Positions 42,747-50,765 of a stretch of 64,000 nt of DNA are shown piece after piece; the first letter of the stretch is position 1; every line of letters begins with the position of its first letter. The DNA comes from Pseudalkalibacillus decolorationis. Lineage in GTDB: Bacteria; Bacillota; Bacilli; Bacillales; Fictibacillaceae. The notes below the pieces were generated by a model. That model was not told the origin of the DNA and made no database searches. It saw nothing but the letters and a program-made list of their open reading frames with translations. A program made the position numbers and the translations under genes. Location: assembly GCF_024609785.1 (NCBI RefSeq), contig NZ_JANHJQ010000007.1:124001-188000 (forward strand), read 5' to 3'.

Positions 42747-43850
42747 TTAGTGTCCGCGATTGAAACGTTTACGAAAAAGGGCAACCATTAGAAGTAGCAA
42801 AGGTATCCCTAGTTGGAAAGGGATATGGATATAAGGCGGAACGATTTCTAATCCTTCTTTTAAATGCTCGCTAAAGTTACTCGCCATGATCATAGAAGAA
42901 AAAAGGATTATTATTCCGATAGGCAGAGCAAGCTTCCCGTATTTCTGCACTTTAAATAAGTCAGATGCTGCAATTACTGCTACGAAAAAAAAAGTACCGA
43001 TCTTAAAAAAACTAGTTATCACGAAAATCAGGAGAGCAATGGCATCCATACGCTGTAAAAGATGGCCTATATTTATTTCACCAACCGTTTTTATTAAAGG
43101 GAATATGGACCGTTCGGCTGCTTCTAATCCTAGAACCGATATATTGAGAGAAACGGTCAAACTCAAAATTATTCCACTGATAATCATTCCAGCAACACCG
43201 ACTTTAACTGCTGATTGCGATTTATTTAAATAGGGTAGCAGCATGGTAAAGGCAATCATCTCGCCAAAAGGAAATGTATACGTCAACGGAAACGCTGTAG
43301 TTACAACTGGTTGCCAACCATTTCCTAGAACCGGCATTAAGTTCTTGAAGTCAATTACGCCAGAAAATATCAACAGTATAACCCCAAAAATATAAAGGGA
43401 AATAAAAAACATAAAGAACATCTGAGCTGCTCGTGCATACACTTCAATACCTAGACGGATACCATAAACAAGTGTCATGATCATTATCACATGGACGACA
43501 AATAGCGGTGTTTCATCATACCCAGAAGTAAGAATCAGTGCTCCGAAATCGCGTAAGTTTCTTGAGCTAGCATAAATAAAATAAAGAAGATACATAAAGC
43601 CTAAAGACCAACCAATATATTTACCAAGAATGATCTGTGTGTAACCTGTCAAGGGAAGATGTGGATACAGGTGGAAGAGAGAACCGTAAATAAGAAAAAA
43701 GGCAAGGGTCCCTATAACCATGGCAACAAGGATGACCAGCCAGGCATCTTGCTTCGCGTTCATCCCCAAGTTAATGATAATAGCGCTACCAAGTTGATAC
43801 ATTGCAACCCATGTAAACAATTGGCCTATATTAATTTTTTCCTTGTTCAT
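42747..43850 (-). CDS. Spore germination permease, GerAB/GerKB type
   Basis: 367 residues with about 10 transmembrane segments, the B subunit of a nutrient germinant receptor (APC-superfamily fold) in the spore inner membrane. Signatures: NIGQLFTWVAMYQLGSAI near the start, LGMNAKQDAWLVILVA, FPFGEMIAFTMLLPYL and ISVLGLEAAERSIFPLI. ATG 43850 has AAAGGGGGATCG upstream, preferred over a start nine codons earlier. It is transcribed away from the gerA-gerD-gerC operon; an orphan or exchangeable B subunit could alter germinant specificity, as known for mixed GerB subunits. Confidence 0.92.
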   Translation of the reverse strand: MNKEKINIGQLFTWVAMYQLGSAIIINLGMNAKQDAWLVILVAMVIGTLAFFLIYGSLFHLYPHLPLTGYTQIILGKYIGWSLGFMYLLYFIYASSRNLRDFGALILTSGYDETPLFVVHVIMIMTLVYGIRLGIEVYARAAQMFFMFFISLYIFGVILLIFSGVIDFKNLMPVLGNGWQPVVTTAFPLTYTFPFGEMIAFTMLLPYLNKSQSAVKVGVAGMIISGIILSLTVSLNISVLGLEAAERSIFPLIKTVGEINIGHLLQRMDAIALLIFVITSFFKIGTFFFVAVIAASDLFKVQKYGKLALPIGIIILFSSMIMASNFSEHLKEGLEIVPPYIHIPFQLGIPLLLLMVALFRKRFNRGH

Positions 43851-43906
43851 ACGATCCCCCTTTATGTGACACACCATTATAAGTTATTACCAATTAAAAA
43901 AATATA

Positions 43907-43941
43907 AAACCCCGCTCCATACGGTAGAGCAGGGTTTTTTA
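43907..43941. terminator. Terminator-like hairpin in the divergent ger promoter region
   Basis: AAAACCCCGCTC and GAGCAGGGTTTT pair around CATACGGTA, with T/A runs on both sides. It lies between two divergent starts, so it either ends an unseen transcript or acts as an attenuator in the gerB leader. Confidence 0.55.
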
Positions 43942-44120
43942 GTGTTCACTTTTTTGTACTCATCTTCTCAATTAGTAAATTGATTTAGTTATAACTTTAG
44001 ACTCTAAGCAAAAAAACTAGTTTTAAAAACACTATTCTGTATATGAGGGCTTTTCTAAGAGATGAGTTTAATACAACAAAAATAGGAGATAATGAGAGGA
44101 AAAGTGTCCAAGGGGGAAGT

Positions 44121-45716
44121 ATGAGATTTACAAAAAAATCGTTAAGAAGGCGAACGAAATCGTTGTCTAAACAAAAACAAAACAATTCGGATTCCACGGA
44201 GAATAACGGTTTAAATAGAAACCTAAATGAAAACATCCAACATGTAAAAGATAAAACAGGAAATAGTGATGACATCATCGTCAGAGAGATTCATATAGGA
44301 CAAGATGGTAATTTGAAAGCGGGCGTATTATTTACAGAAGGATTGATTGATAACGTATCCAATCAAAATTTTATTTTGGAATCTCTTATGGTGGATATCA
44401 GGAAAGCAGATTTAGATACAAATGATTCCTATAAACAAAACCCTTTGCAATACTTCAAAGATTCTGTCCTTACAGTTGGAGACATTAAAGATATAACCGA
44501 TTATGATGTTCTTTTTGCATCTCTTTTATCGGGAAAGGTCATTTTTTTATTAGACGGATTCGCGCAAGGGTACGCGATTGGTATGAAGGGCGGGAAAGAC
44601 CGCGGCGTCCCGGAGGCAACCATTGAAAATACAGTTCGTGGTCCTAAAGAAGCTTATACGGAGAATTTACGTACGAATACAGCATTGTTACGACGTAAAA
44701 TCAAGGATCAGAACCTTTGGTTGGAATCAAAAAAAATAGGGACAGTAACAAAAACGGACATATCGATTGCATACATGAACGGAATCGCCAATGACAAAGT
44801 GGTAGATGAAGTCCGGGAGCGTCTTGACCGTATCGAAATTGACAGTATCTTAGAAACTGGCTATATCGAAGAATTGATCCAGGATGAGACATATACACCT
44901 TTCCCTACTATTTTCCATACGGAGCGTCCTGATGTAACAGCTGGAGCCCTTTTAGAGGGGCGCATTGCAATTTTTGTTGACGGAACCCCACATGCCCTTT
45001 TGGTTCCAGCCCTGTTTATTCAATTTTTTCAGACAGCGGATGATTATTATCAACGGGCAGATATTACAACGATTCTTCGTCTACTTCGTTTTCTCGGTTT
45101 CTTTATTGCACTGCTCGCTCCGTCATTATACATCGCGATTACTACGTTTCATCAGGAGATGCTACCGACTGGGCTGCTCATTAGCCTTGCGGCTCAACGT
45201 GAAGGGGTTCCTTTCCCAGCATTCATTGAAGCACTCATGATGGAAGTGACCTTTGAAATTTTGCGAGAAGCTGGTGTTCGAATGCCAAAGGCGATTGGCC
45301 AAGCGATTTCGATTGTTGGAACACTCGTTATCGGAACAGCCGCGGTTGAAGCCGGAATTGTATCTGCAGCAATGGTTATTGTTGTAGCGATTACGGCAAT
45401 TTCAAGCTTTATAATTAGCTCCTTCAACATCGCCATTTCAGTAAGAATGCTGCGCTTTATATTCATGGCATTGGCTGCTTCGTTTGGTTTATTTGGGATT
45501 ATTATCGGCTTGATCGCTCTCGTCCTTCACCTGTGTAGTTTACGTTCATTCGGTGTACCTTATATGTCTCCATTTGCACCTTTTATTGCTGAAGATCAAA
45601 AGGATGCGTTCTTCCGATTTCCGAGATGGGCATTATTATCACGTCCACGATTAATTAGCCAAAAAAATGTAGAGCGTGAAGATAGTCCAAAACCAAGACC
45701 TAAGGAACAAAAATAG
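44121..45716 (+). CDS. Spore germination protein, GerA family (A subunit)
   Basis: 531 residues. Long hydrophilic N-terminal part (about 1-310), then five or six membrane segments (320-500) and a hydrophilic tail. Family motifs include GSKxx-like NTVRGPKEAYTENLRTNTAL, RRKIKDQNLWLESKKIGTVT, IFHTERPDVTAGALLEGRIA and LPTGLLISLAAQREGVPFPA. ATG 44121 is chosen because AAGGGGGAAG precedes it; the frame continues 26 codons upstream without a binding site. It forms the germinant receptor with the B and C subunits encoded downstream; expected to be made in the forespore under sigma-G. Confidence 0.94.
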   Translation: MRFTKKSLRRRTKSLSKQKQNNSDSTENNGLNRNLNENIQHVKDKTGNSDDIIVREIHIGQDGNLKAGVLFTEGLIDNVSNQNFILESLMVDIRKADLDTNDSYKQNPLQYFKDSVLTVGDIKDITDYDVLFASLLSGKVIFLLDGFAQGYAIGMKGGKDRGVPEATIENTVRGPKEAYTENLRTNTALLRRKIKDQNLWLESKKIGTVTKTDISIAYMNGIANDKVVDEVRERLDRIEIDSILETGYIEELIQDETYTPFPTIFHTERPDVTAGALLEGRIAIFVDGTPHALLVPALFIQFFQTADDYYQRADITTILRLLRFLGFFIALLAPSLYIAITTFHQEMLPTGLLISLAAQREGVPFPAFIEALMMEVTFEILREAGVRMPKAIGQAISIVGTLVIGTAAVEAGIVSAAMVIVVAITAISSFIISSFNIAISVRMLRFIFMALAASFGLFGIIIGLIALVLHLCSLRSFGVPYMSPFAPFIAEDQKDAFFRFPRWALLSRPRLISQKNVEREDSPKPRPKEQK

Positions 45717-45777
45717 AGGTTGAAAAGATATACGAAAATGAATCGGAACACAATTGTGATAAAGGAGTAACTTCGAT

Positions 45778-46011
45778 ATGTGGGGCATTGCAGGAATACT
45801 TTTAATCGCATTATTGATCATCATTTTCGAAGTTCCGTCACTTTGGAAAAGCAAACAGAAAAAAGAGCTATGGGTGTTTTTCCTCTTGCTCATTTTTGGA
45901 GTCGGATTAAGCATTGCAAAGAGTTTAGCTGTCAATATTCCGAACCCTCTTGATTGGATAATAGCGGTTTACAAACCGTTCAGTGATGCAATGATGAATA
46001 TATTGAAATAG
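45778..46011 (+). CDS. Germinant receptor D subunit (small two-pass protein)
   Basis: 77 residues with two hydrophobic helices (3-22, WGIAGILLIALLIIIFEVPS; and 30-48). The EVPSLWKSKQKKELWVFFLL arrangement matches the small D-subunit proteins found in or beside ger operons of Bacillus, which modulate receptor output. ATG 45778 has AAAGGAGTAAC upstream. A paralogue with the same pattern (ELPSLRKKGSKKELSVFS) is at 48447. Confidence 0.8.
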   Translation: MWGIAGILLIALLIIIFEVPSLWKSKQKKELWVFFLLLIFGVGLSIAKSLAVNIPNPLDWIIAVYKPFSDAMMNILK

Positions 46012-46075
46012 CTTATTCAATTTTGGTTCTTCCAATTTTGTTTAGGAGTACTGTAGAGCGAAAGGAGGCTCACGA

Positions 46076-47281
46076 ATGAGGCGATCACTAGGATTGTTGA
46101 TTATTCCCGTTTTATCACTCACCCTTTTATCTGGTTGTTGGAACCGAATAGAGTTAAATGAACTGGCGATTATGGTAGCAATGGGTATCGACAAATCCGA
46201 CGATCAATATGTAGTCACCGCTCAAGTCGTTAACCCAGGTGAAGTGGCTGCTAAATCTGTAGGAGCAGGGAAAACACCCGTATCAACGTATCAAGAAACC
46301 GGAAGTACCTTACTTGAGGCGATTAGAAGGGTTACAACGATTGCTCCGAGGAAGCTGTATGGGGCTCATCTTCGTGTATTAGTAATAGGAGAAGAATTAG
46401 CAAAAGAAGGAATCGGTAAAGTATTGGATCTTCTGTCAAGAGATCAAGAACTTCGAACGGATTATTTTATTGTTGTTGCTAAAGGAACGAAAGCAGAAAA
46501 CATACTGAAAGTCTTGACAACTTTGGAAACAATCCCGGCAAACAAGCTATATGCTTCCCTTGAAACATCGGAGAAAGCATGGGCACCGACGAAAACGATC
46601 ACCTTGGATGAACTGATTGCAGACCTAGTAAGTAAAGGGATACAGCCTAGTATTACCGGAGTTCAAATCAAAGGAGATCAAAAAACTGGTGAGTCGAAAA
46701 AGAATGTTGAACAAATTGAGCCCGACTCCTTATTGCAATATAAGGGAATAAGTGTTTTTAAAGGTGATAAACTAATCGGCTGGTTAAGTGAAAAGGAAAG
46801 TAAAGGATTCAACTATACGCAAGGGAAAGTCAATAGTACGATCGTTGAAGTACCCTGTACAGAAGGGAGTGAAAAAAAAGTAGGAATCGAGCTGATTCGA
46901 ACGAAAGCCAACCTTAATGGAACTGTACAGAACGGAAGCCCAAAGGGAACAGTTCAAATACGAGCAGAAGGAAACGTCGCTGAGGTCCAGTGCAAGAAAC
47001 TTGATTTAACGAAAACGAAAACGATCGATCAGTTAGAGAAGAAAGTGGAACAAGATATCAAAGGAACGATAGAAGCAGCTATATCGAAAGCACAGGAAGA
47101 GTTTGAAGTCGATATGTTTGGCTTTGGTGAAGCGATCCATCGTTCTAATCCTGACTTTTGGAAAAAGGTCAAAAAAGATTGGAATCAGCAATTTGTTGAC
47201 ATGCCCGTTGAAGTAAAAGTAGACATGAAAATACGCAGGATCGGTACAATCGGAAATTCTCCACTTAATAAAATAAAGTAG
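46076..47281 (+). CDS. Spore germination lipoprotein, GerAC/GerC family
   Basis: A 401-residue lipoprotein. The signal peptide ends in the lipobox TLLSGC (Cys21), then WNRIELNELAIMVAMGID, the usual mature start of the C subunit. Mid-region STYQETGSTLLEAIRRVT and GAHLRVLVIGEELAKEGIGK are family patterns, and the C-terminal domain ends in VDMKIRRIGTIGN. Anchored on the outer face of the spore inner membrane. ATG 46076 follows GAAAGGAGGCTC. Essential partner of the A and B subunits. Confidence 0.94.
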   Translation: MRRSLGLLIIPVLSLTLLSGCWNRIELNELAIMVAMGIDKSDDQYVVTAQVVNPGEVAAKSVGAGKTPVSTYQETGSTLLEAIRRVTTIAPRKLYGAHLRVLVIGEELAKEGIGKVLDLLSRDQELRTDYFIVVAKGTKAENILKVLTTLETIPANKLYASLETSEKAWAPTKTITLDELIADLVSKGIQPSITGVQIKGDQKTGESKKNVEQIEPDSLLQYKGISVFKGDKLIGWLSEKESKGFNYTQGKVNSTIVEVPCTEGSEKKVGIELIRTKANLNGTVQNGSPKGTVQIRAEGNVAEVQCKKLDLTKTKTIDQLEKKVEQDIKGTIEAAISKAQEEFEVDMFGFGEAIHRSNPDFWKKVKKDWNQQFVDMPVEVKVDMKIRRIGTIGNSPLNKIK

Positions 47282-47303
47282 TAATAAAGTAGGTGAAAAA
47301 GAG

Positions 47304-48431
47304 ATGCTGGACAACGGTAAAATATCGGTACGGCAATTTAGGGTGCTAACCATCTTATTTACAGTAGGTTCAGCCATTTTGGTAATTCCGTCAATTCTGG
47401 TAACCGATTCGAAACAGGACGCCTGGATTGGTGTATTACTCGCGATTGGAACGGGAATGTTCATTATTATAATATACAACGCTCTAGCCGTTCTTTTTCC
47501 TGATTTGTCCCTTGTGGAGATAATTGAGTGTTTATTGGGTAAATGGATTGGTTCAGTTGTTTCTTTAACGTACGTTTTCTTTTTCTTTTATAATGCCTCG
47601 GCATTGCTCCTTTATATAGGTGATTTTATGACGACGCAAATGATGCCGGAAACACCGATTCAACCGATCATGATTCTTTTTTTAGCTATTGTCATTATCG
47701 GGACTCGACTTGGTCTTGAAGTAATTGCACGTTCTGCGGAAATTTTATGCTTTTGGTTTTTACTTTTATTTGTCGTACTTGTAATCTTTATTTCGCCGCA
47801 AATTGATTGGAAAAACGTCCAGCCTGTATTTGAATCAGGCGTCAAACCGATCATACTCACGACTATTCATTTTTTAAGTTTTACTATTCTTCCGTTAATT
47901 ACATTTCTCATGTTCTTCCCTGCTCATATTAACCAATTGAAGAACGCCCGTAAAGCTTTTATTACTGGTTCGTTAATTGGAGGAATCATATTATTTATAA
48001 TTGTCTTTTTAAGTATTTTGGTGTTGGGTCCTGATCAGACAGCAAGGCAATTATACCCAAGTTATGTTTTGGCGAAAAAAATTAATGTTGGTAATTTCGT
48101 TCAACGAATTGAGGTTATTATCGCAATAATGTGGTTTATTTCACTCTATATTAAAATGACCGTCTATTTTTATGGTTCAATTATTGGGTTCGCACAAATA
48201 TTAAAGTTAAAAAACTATCGTTTCCTTACGTTCCCATTCGGAATGATCATGGTGACAGCAACGATAGTGATGCATCCGAATGTTGTTTACATACAAACAT
48301 TCGATGCAAAAACGTGGCCAGTGTATGGATTAACTTACGGATTATTGCTGCCCTTATTGTTGCTGGGACTTGCTGTCCTAAGGAAAAAAGGTTCAAGAAA
48401 ACGAAAGTTACAATCTAATAGCCGGAGTTAA
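47304..48431 (+). CDS. Spore germination permease, GerAB type (second copy)
   Basis: 375 residues with about 10 transmembrane helices. ISVRQFRVLTILFTVGSAIL at the start, DSKQDAWIGVLLAIGTGM, PLITFLMFFPAHINQLKNAR and LGPDQTARQLYPSYVLAKKI are B-subunit patterns. ATG 47304 has TAGGTGAAAAAG upstream. This is the cognate B subunit of the gerA-D-C operon. It is closely related to the broken copy at 48701 and more distant from the divergent B gene at 42747. Confidence 0.93.
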   Translation: MLDNGKISVRQFRVLTILFTVGSAILVIPSILVTDSKQDAWIGVLLAIGTGMFIIIIYNALAVLFPDLSLVEIIECLLGKWIGSVVSLTYVFFFFYNASALLLYIGDFMTTQMMPETPIQPIMILFLAIVIIGTRLGLEVIARSAEILCFWFLLLFVVLVIFISPQIDWKNVQPVFESGVKPIILTTIHFLSFTILPLITFLMFFPAHINQLKNARKAFITGSLIGGIILFIIVFLSILVLGPDQTARQLYPSYVLAKKINVGNFVQRIEVIIAIMWFISLYIKMTVYFYGSIIGFAQILKLKNYRFLTFPFGMIMVTATIVMHPNVVYIQTFDAKTWPVYGLTYGLLLPLLLLGLAVLRKKGSRKRKLQSNSRS

Positions 48432-48446
48432 AGGGGAGGGTCGCTC

Positions 48447-48641
48447 ATGTTAGCTTTTGTCGGAGTACTTTTGATTGCAGGTATCATCGTCATGATAGAG
48501 CTACCTTCCTTGCGTAAAAAAGGTTCAAAAAAAGAGTTGTCAGTATTTTCTGTTTCCCTTTCCATTGGCATAGGATTAGCGATCGTTAGCAGTATGAATT
48601 TGGAAATACAGTCCTATGGGCTGGCTCATAATGATTTTTGA
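48447..48641 (+). CDS. Germinant receptor D subunit, second copy
   Basis: 64 residues with two hydrophobic helices and the connecting ELPSLRKKGSKKELSVFS, parallel to the D-type protein at 45778. ATG 48447 has AAAGGGGAGGG upstream. The protein is shorter at its C-terminus than its paralogue (ends LEIQSYGLAHNDF), so it may be slightly truncated. It probably came with the duplicated gerB that follows. Confidence 0.7.
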   Translation: MLAFVGVLLIAGIIVMIELPSLRKKGSKKELSVFSVSLSIGIGLAIVSSMNLEIQSYGLAHNDF

Positions 48642-48700
48642 GCCGCTCAATCATCTCTTATTCGACCAACTGTTGATGTGAAAAGGGAAGTGACAGTAAA

Positions 48701-49809
48701 GTGCTTGAGTAAGGTAAGATATCGGAACGTCAATTTATGGTGTTAGTCATTTTGTTTACGATTGGAACATCAATCTTAACGATGCCATCAGGATTAGCAA
48801 GCGTAGCAAAGCAAGATGGATGGATCGCTGCAATAATCGGTGTAGGTGTAGGTTTGCTGAACATATGGTTATATATCAAGCTTTTTCAACAATTCCCAAG
48901 CATGACTTTAGTGCAATTAAATGAAAAATTATTGGGAAATGGCTTGGTAAAATGGGATCATTGTTCTTTATCCTATTCTCGTTACTTGCTTCTACCAGTC
49001 TTTTATATACGATGGGAAAGTTTCTTACTACACAAGTCATCTCTGAAACACCAATAAGTGCGATAAATATTCTTTTTGCACTTGTTATGATTATGGGGGT
49101 ACGACTTGGGATTGAACCTATAGCGCGCGCTGGAGAACTATTGCTGCCATGGTTATTTTTTCTGTTAATTATTTTAGTTGTTTTCATTGCTCCTCTAATT
49201 AAACTTGAAAATGTACAGCCGATATTGGAGACAGACCCGAAGTCTTTAGTACATACTGTTTTAAATTTCATAAGTGCATCATCTCTCGCTGCAATCGTAT
49301 TATTGATGGTATTCCCTGCTTATGTGAAACGTCTCCAAAAAGCTAGCAAGGTATTTCTAATCGGACATTTGATCGGAGGATTTGTAATTTCCATCATTAC
49401 TTTTTTGAGTATTCCGGTACTCGGTGCTGATCAAAGTGCGGGACAAATGTTTCCCAGTTATGAGTTCGCAACAAAAATTAACGTTGGAAATTTTATTCAA
49501 CGAATTGAGGCAGTTCTGGCGGTAATGTGGTTTATCTCACTCTTTTTCAAAGTAACTCTTTATTTTTATGCAACGGTCTTAGGTACAGCACAGTTATTAA
49601 AATTGGAAGATTATCGTACGTTGACTTTGCCTTTAGGTATGATTGTCATTTCCCTTTCAACATTCGCTTTTCCAAACGTCATTTATCAACAAAAATTCGA
49701 TTCGGAAACGATTACCTCATATGAAGTAATATTAGGCTTACTATTGCCGTTATTGATGATTGCAGTATCCGTTTATCGCAAAAAGGTACAGGTCGGAAAG
49801 AAAAGTTAA
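48701..49809 (+). pseudogene. Third gerB permease, broken by nonsense codon and frameshift
   Basis: Parallel to the gerB at 47304, the start GTGCTTGAG is followed by TAA at 48710-48712 (codon 4), then GKISERQF continues in frame. At 48937-48939 one base is missing from GGAAA before TGG: the first frame reads LVQLNEKLLG and then derails, while the next frame resumes WLGKMGSLFFILFSLLA. Restored, the protein would be about 370 residues and full length. Both lesions are simple, so inactivation looks recent. The two sub-frames should not be called as separate genes. Confidence 0.88.
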
Positions 49810-50171
49810 GTGGAAAATGAGAAGAGCAGAAGCATTTTCGCCACTAAAGATTCATCCGCAACGACATATTCTGCGTACGTTCCTCTATTGGTTGTCGCAG
49901 GTCGTGAAAATACTTTGTCGCCTGCTTTAAATTTGGAAACTTTTGAACCGACTTCTTTTATCACACCTGCAGCATCCCAGCCTAATATAATCGGAAACTC
50001 GAACGGTAGCATATCTTTCAAATAGCCTTCCCTAAGCTTCCAATCAATAGGGTTTATGGAAGTTGCATGCATTTCGATAAGAACTTGATTATCTTCCGGA
50101 GTAGGAACAGCGACCTCTTTTTCCTTTAGTTGATCCTTTCCACCATATTGCTCAATAACGATTGCTTTCAT
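49806..50171 (-). pseudogene. Zinc-type alcohol dehydrogenase/quinone oxidoreductase, N-terminal third only
   Basis: 121 residues of the GroES-like domain of an NADP-dependent oxidoreductase: MKAIVIEQYGGKDQLKEKEV, SINPIDWKLREGYLKDMLPF, GWDAAGVIKEVGSKVSKFKA. After DESLVAKM homology stops and a few unrelated codons (LLLFSFST) lead to a stop shared with the end of the gerB remnant. The Rossmann domain is absent. Probably the right-hand edge of a deletion or insertion that brought the ger operon here. It keeps a plausible start at 50171. Confidence 0.75.
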
Positions 50172-50332
50172 CTATAATCCAATCCTTTCTATACGTCTCA
50201 AAGTCAATAATCCCCATAAAAGTAGTGAGCAATACTCGATTATTGAAAAGGGAATAGTTAATGGTGATGATAGCATATTCGAGTTACTTACTAAAAATAA
50301 TTGAATTTGCTCAAAAGACTTTTAGAACGAGA

Positions 50333-50363
50333 GAAAGTATTTTTATACTTTCTTAACGTGTTA
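50333..50363 (-). repeat. Fragment of repeat family A (left hairpin only, A8)
   Basis: AGAAAGTATTTTTATACTTT + CTTAACGTG is the long left-end palindrome of the A repeats in inverted orientation. The right part is absent. Confidence 0.6.
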
Positions 50364-50450
50364 CAAAACATGTATAAAACGTTCCTAAAACTGTATAAAA
50401 TCATTTTTTCCTGTTCTTCACCAAAGAAAGTAGCCATGAAAAGGTAGTTT

Positions 50451-50560
50451 GCCGCGGAACCGAGGTGTTAAACCGCGATAAAGTAGATTATGCCGCGGAA
50501 CTGAGGTGTTTTGCCGCGATAAAGTGGATTATGCCGCGAAATTCAGCTATATGCCGCGGG
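50451..50560 (+). repeat. 41-bp tandem repeats (GCCGCGG type)
   Basis: Units start at 50451, 50492 and 50533 (41 bp apart). The first two read GCCGCGGAACYGAGGTGTT, a CCGCGATAAAGT segment and GGATTAT-like ends; the third is diverged and ends ATGCCGCGGGG. CCGCGG/CGCGGC palindromes recur. The rest of 50172-50700 shows nothing coding. Confidence 0.75.
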
Positions 50561-50707
50561 GATAGTTTTTGCCCGAAAGATTACCACCCAGAATGGTGAA
50601 GAGTCCCTTTTCTAACCTAGTAGGAATCTTGAACCGTCTAACCTAAAAGGGATTAACTCAAAATAGTTCTGTTACGCACTTTTGAGCCAGCCCCTTAAAC
50701 GTGAAAA

Positions 50708-50748
50708 AAGGAGGGGGCACGGTTTTGTGCCTTCCCTCCAGTTACCTA
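50708..50748 (-). terminator. Terminator of the M36 protease gene
   Basis: On the minus strand GGAGGGAAGGCAC pairs with GTGCCCCCTCC, followed by TTTTTTC. Located 20 bp after the stop. Confidence 0.85.
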
Positions 50749-50765
50749 ATGTTCTATTGGATCAA

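Noticed and set aside
48737-49809. Two separate short germination genes
   Set aside because: Together they align along one gerB; they are pieces of a frameshifted gene with an earlier nonsense codon.
50451-50560. Replication-origin iterons
   Set aside because: Only three diverged 41-bp units, no rep or dnaA gene and no AT-rich DnaA-box cluster nearby.
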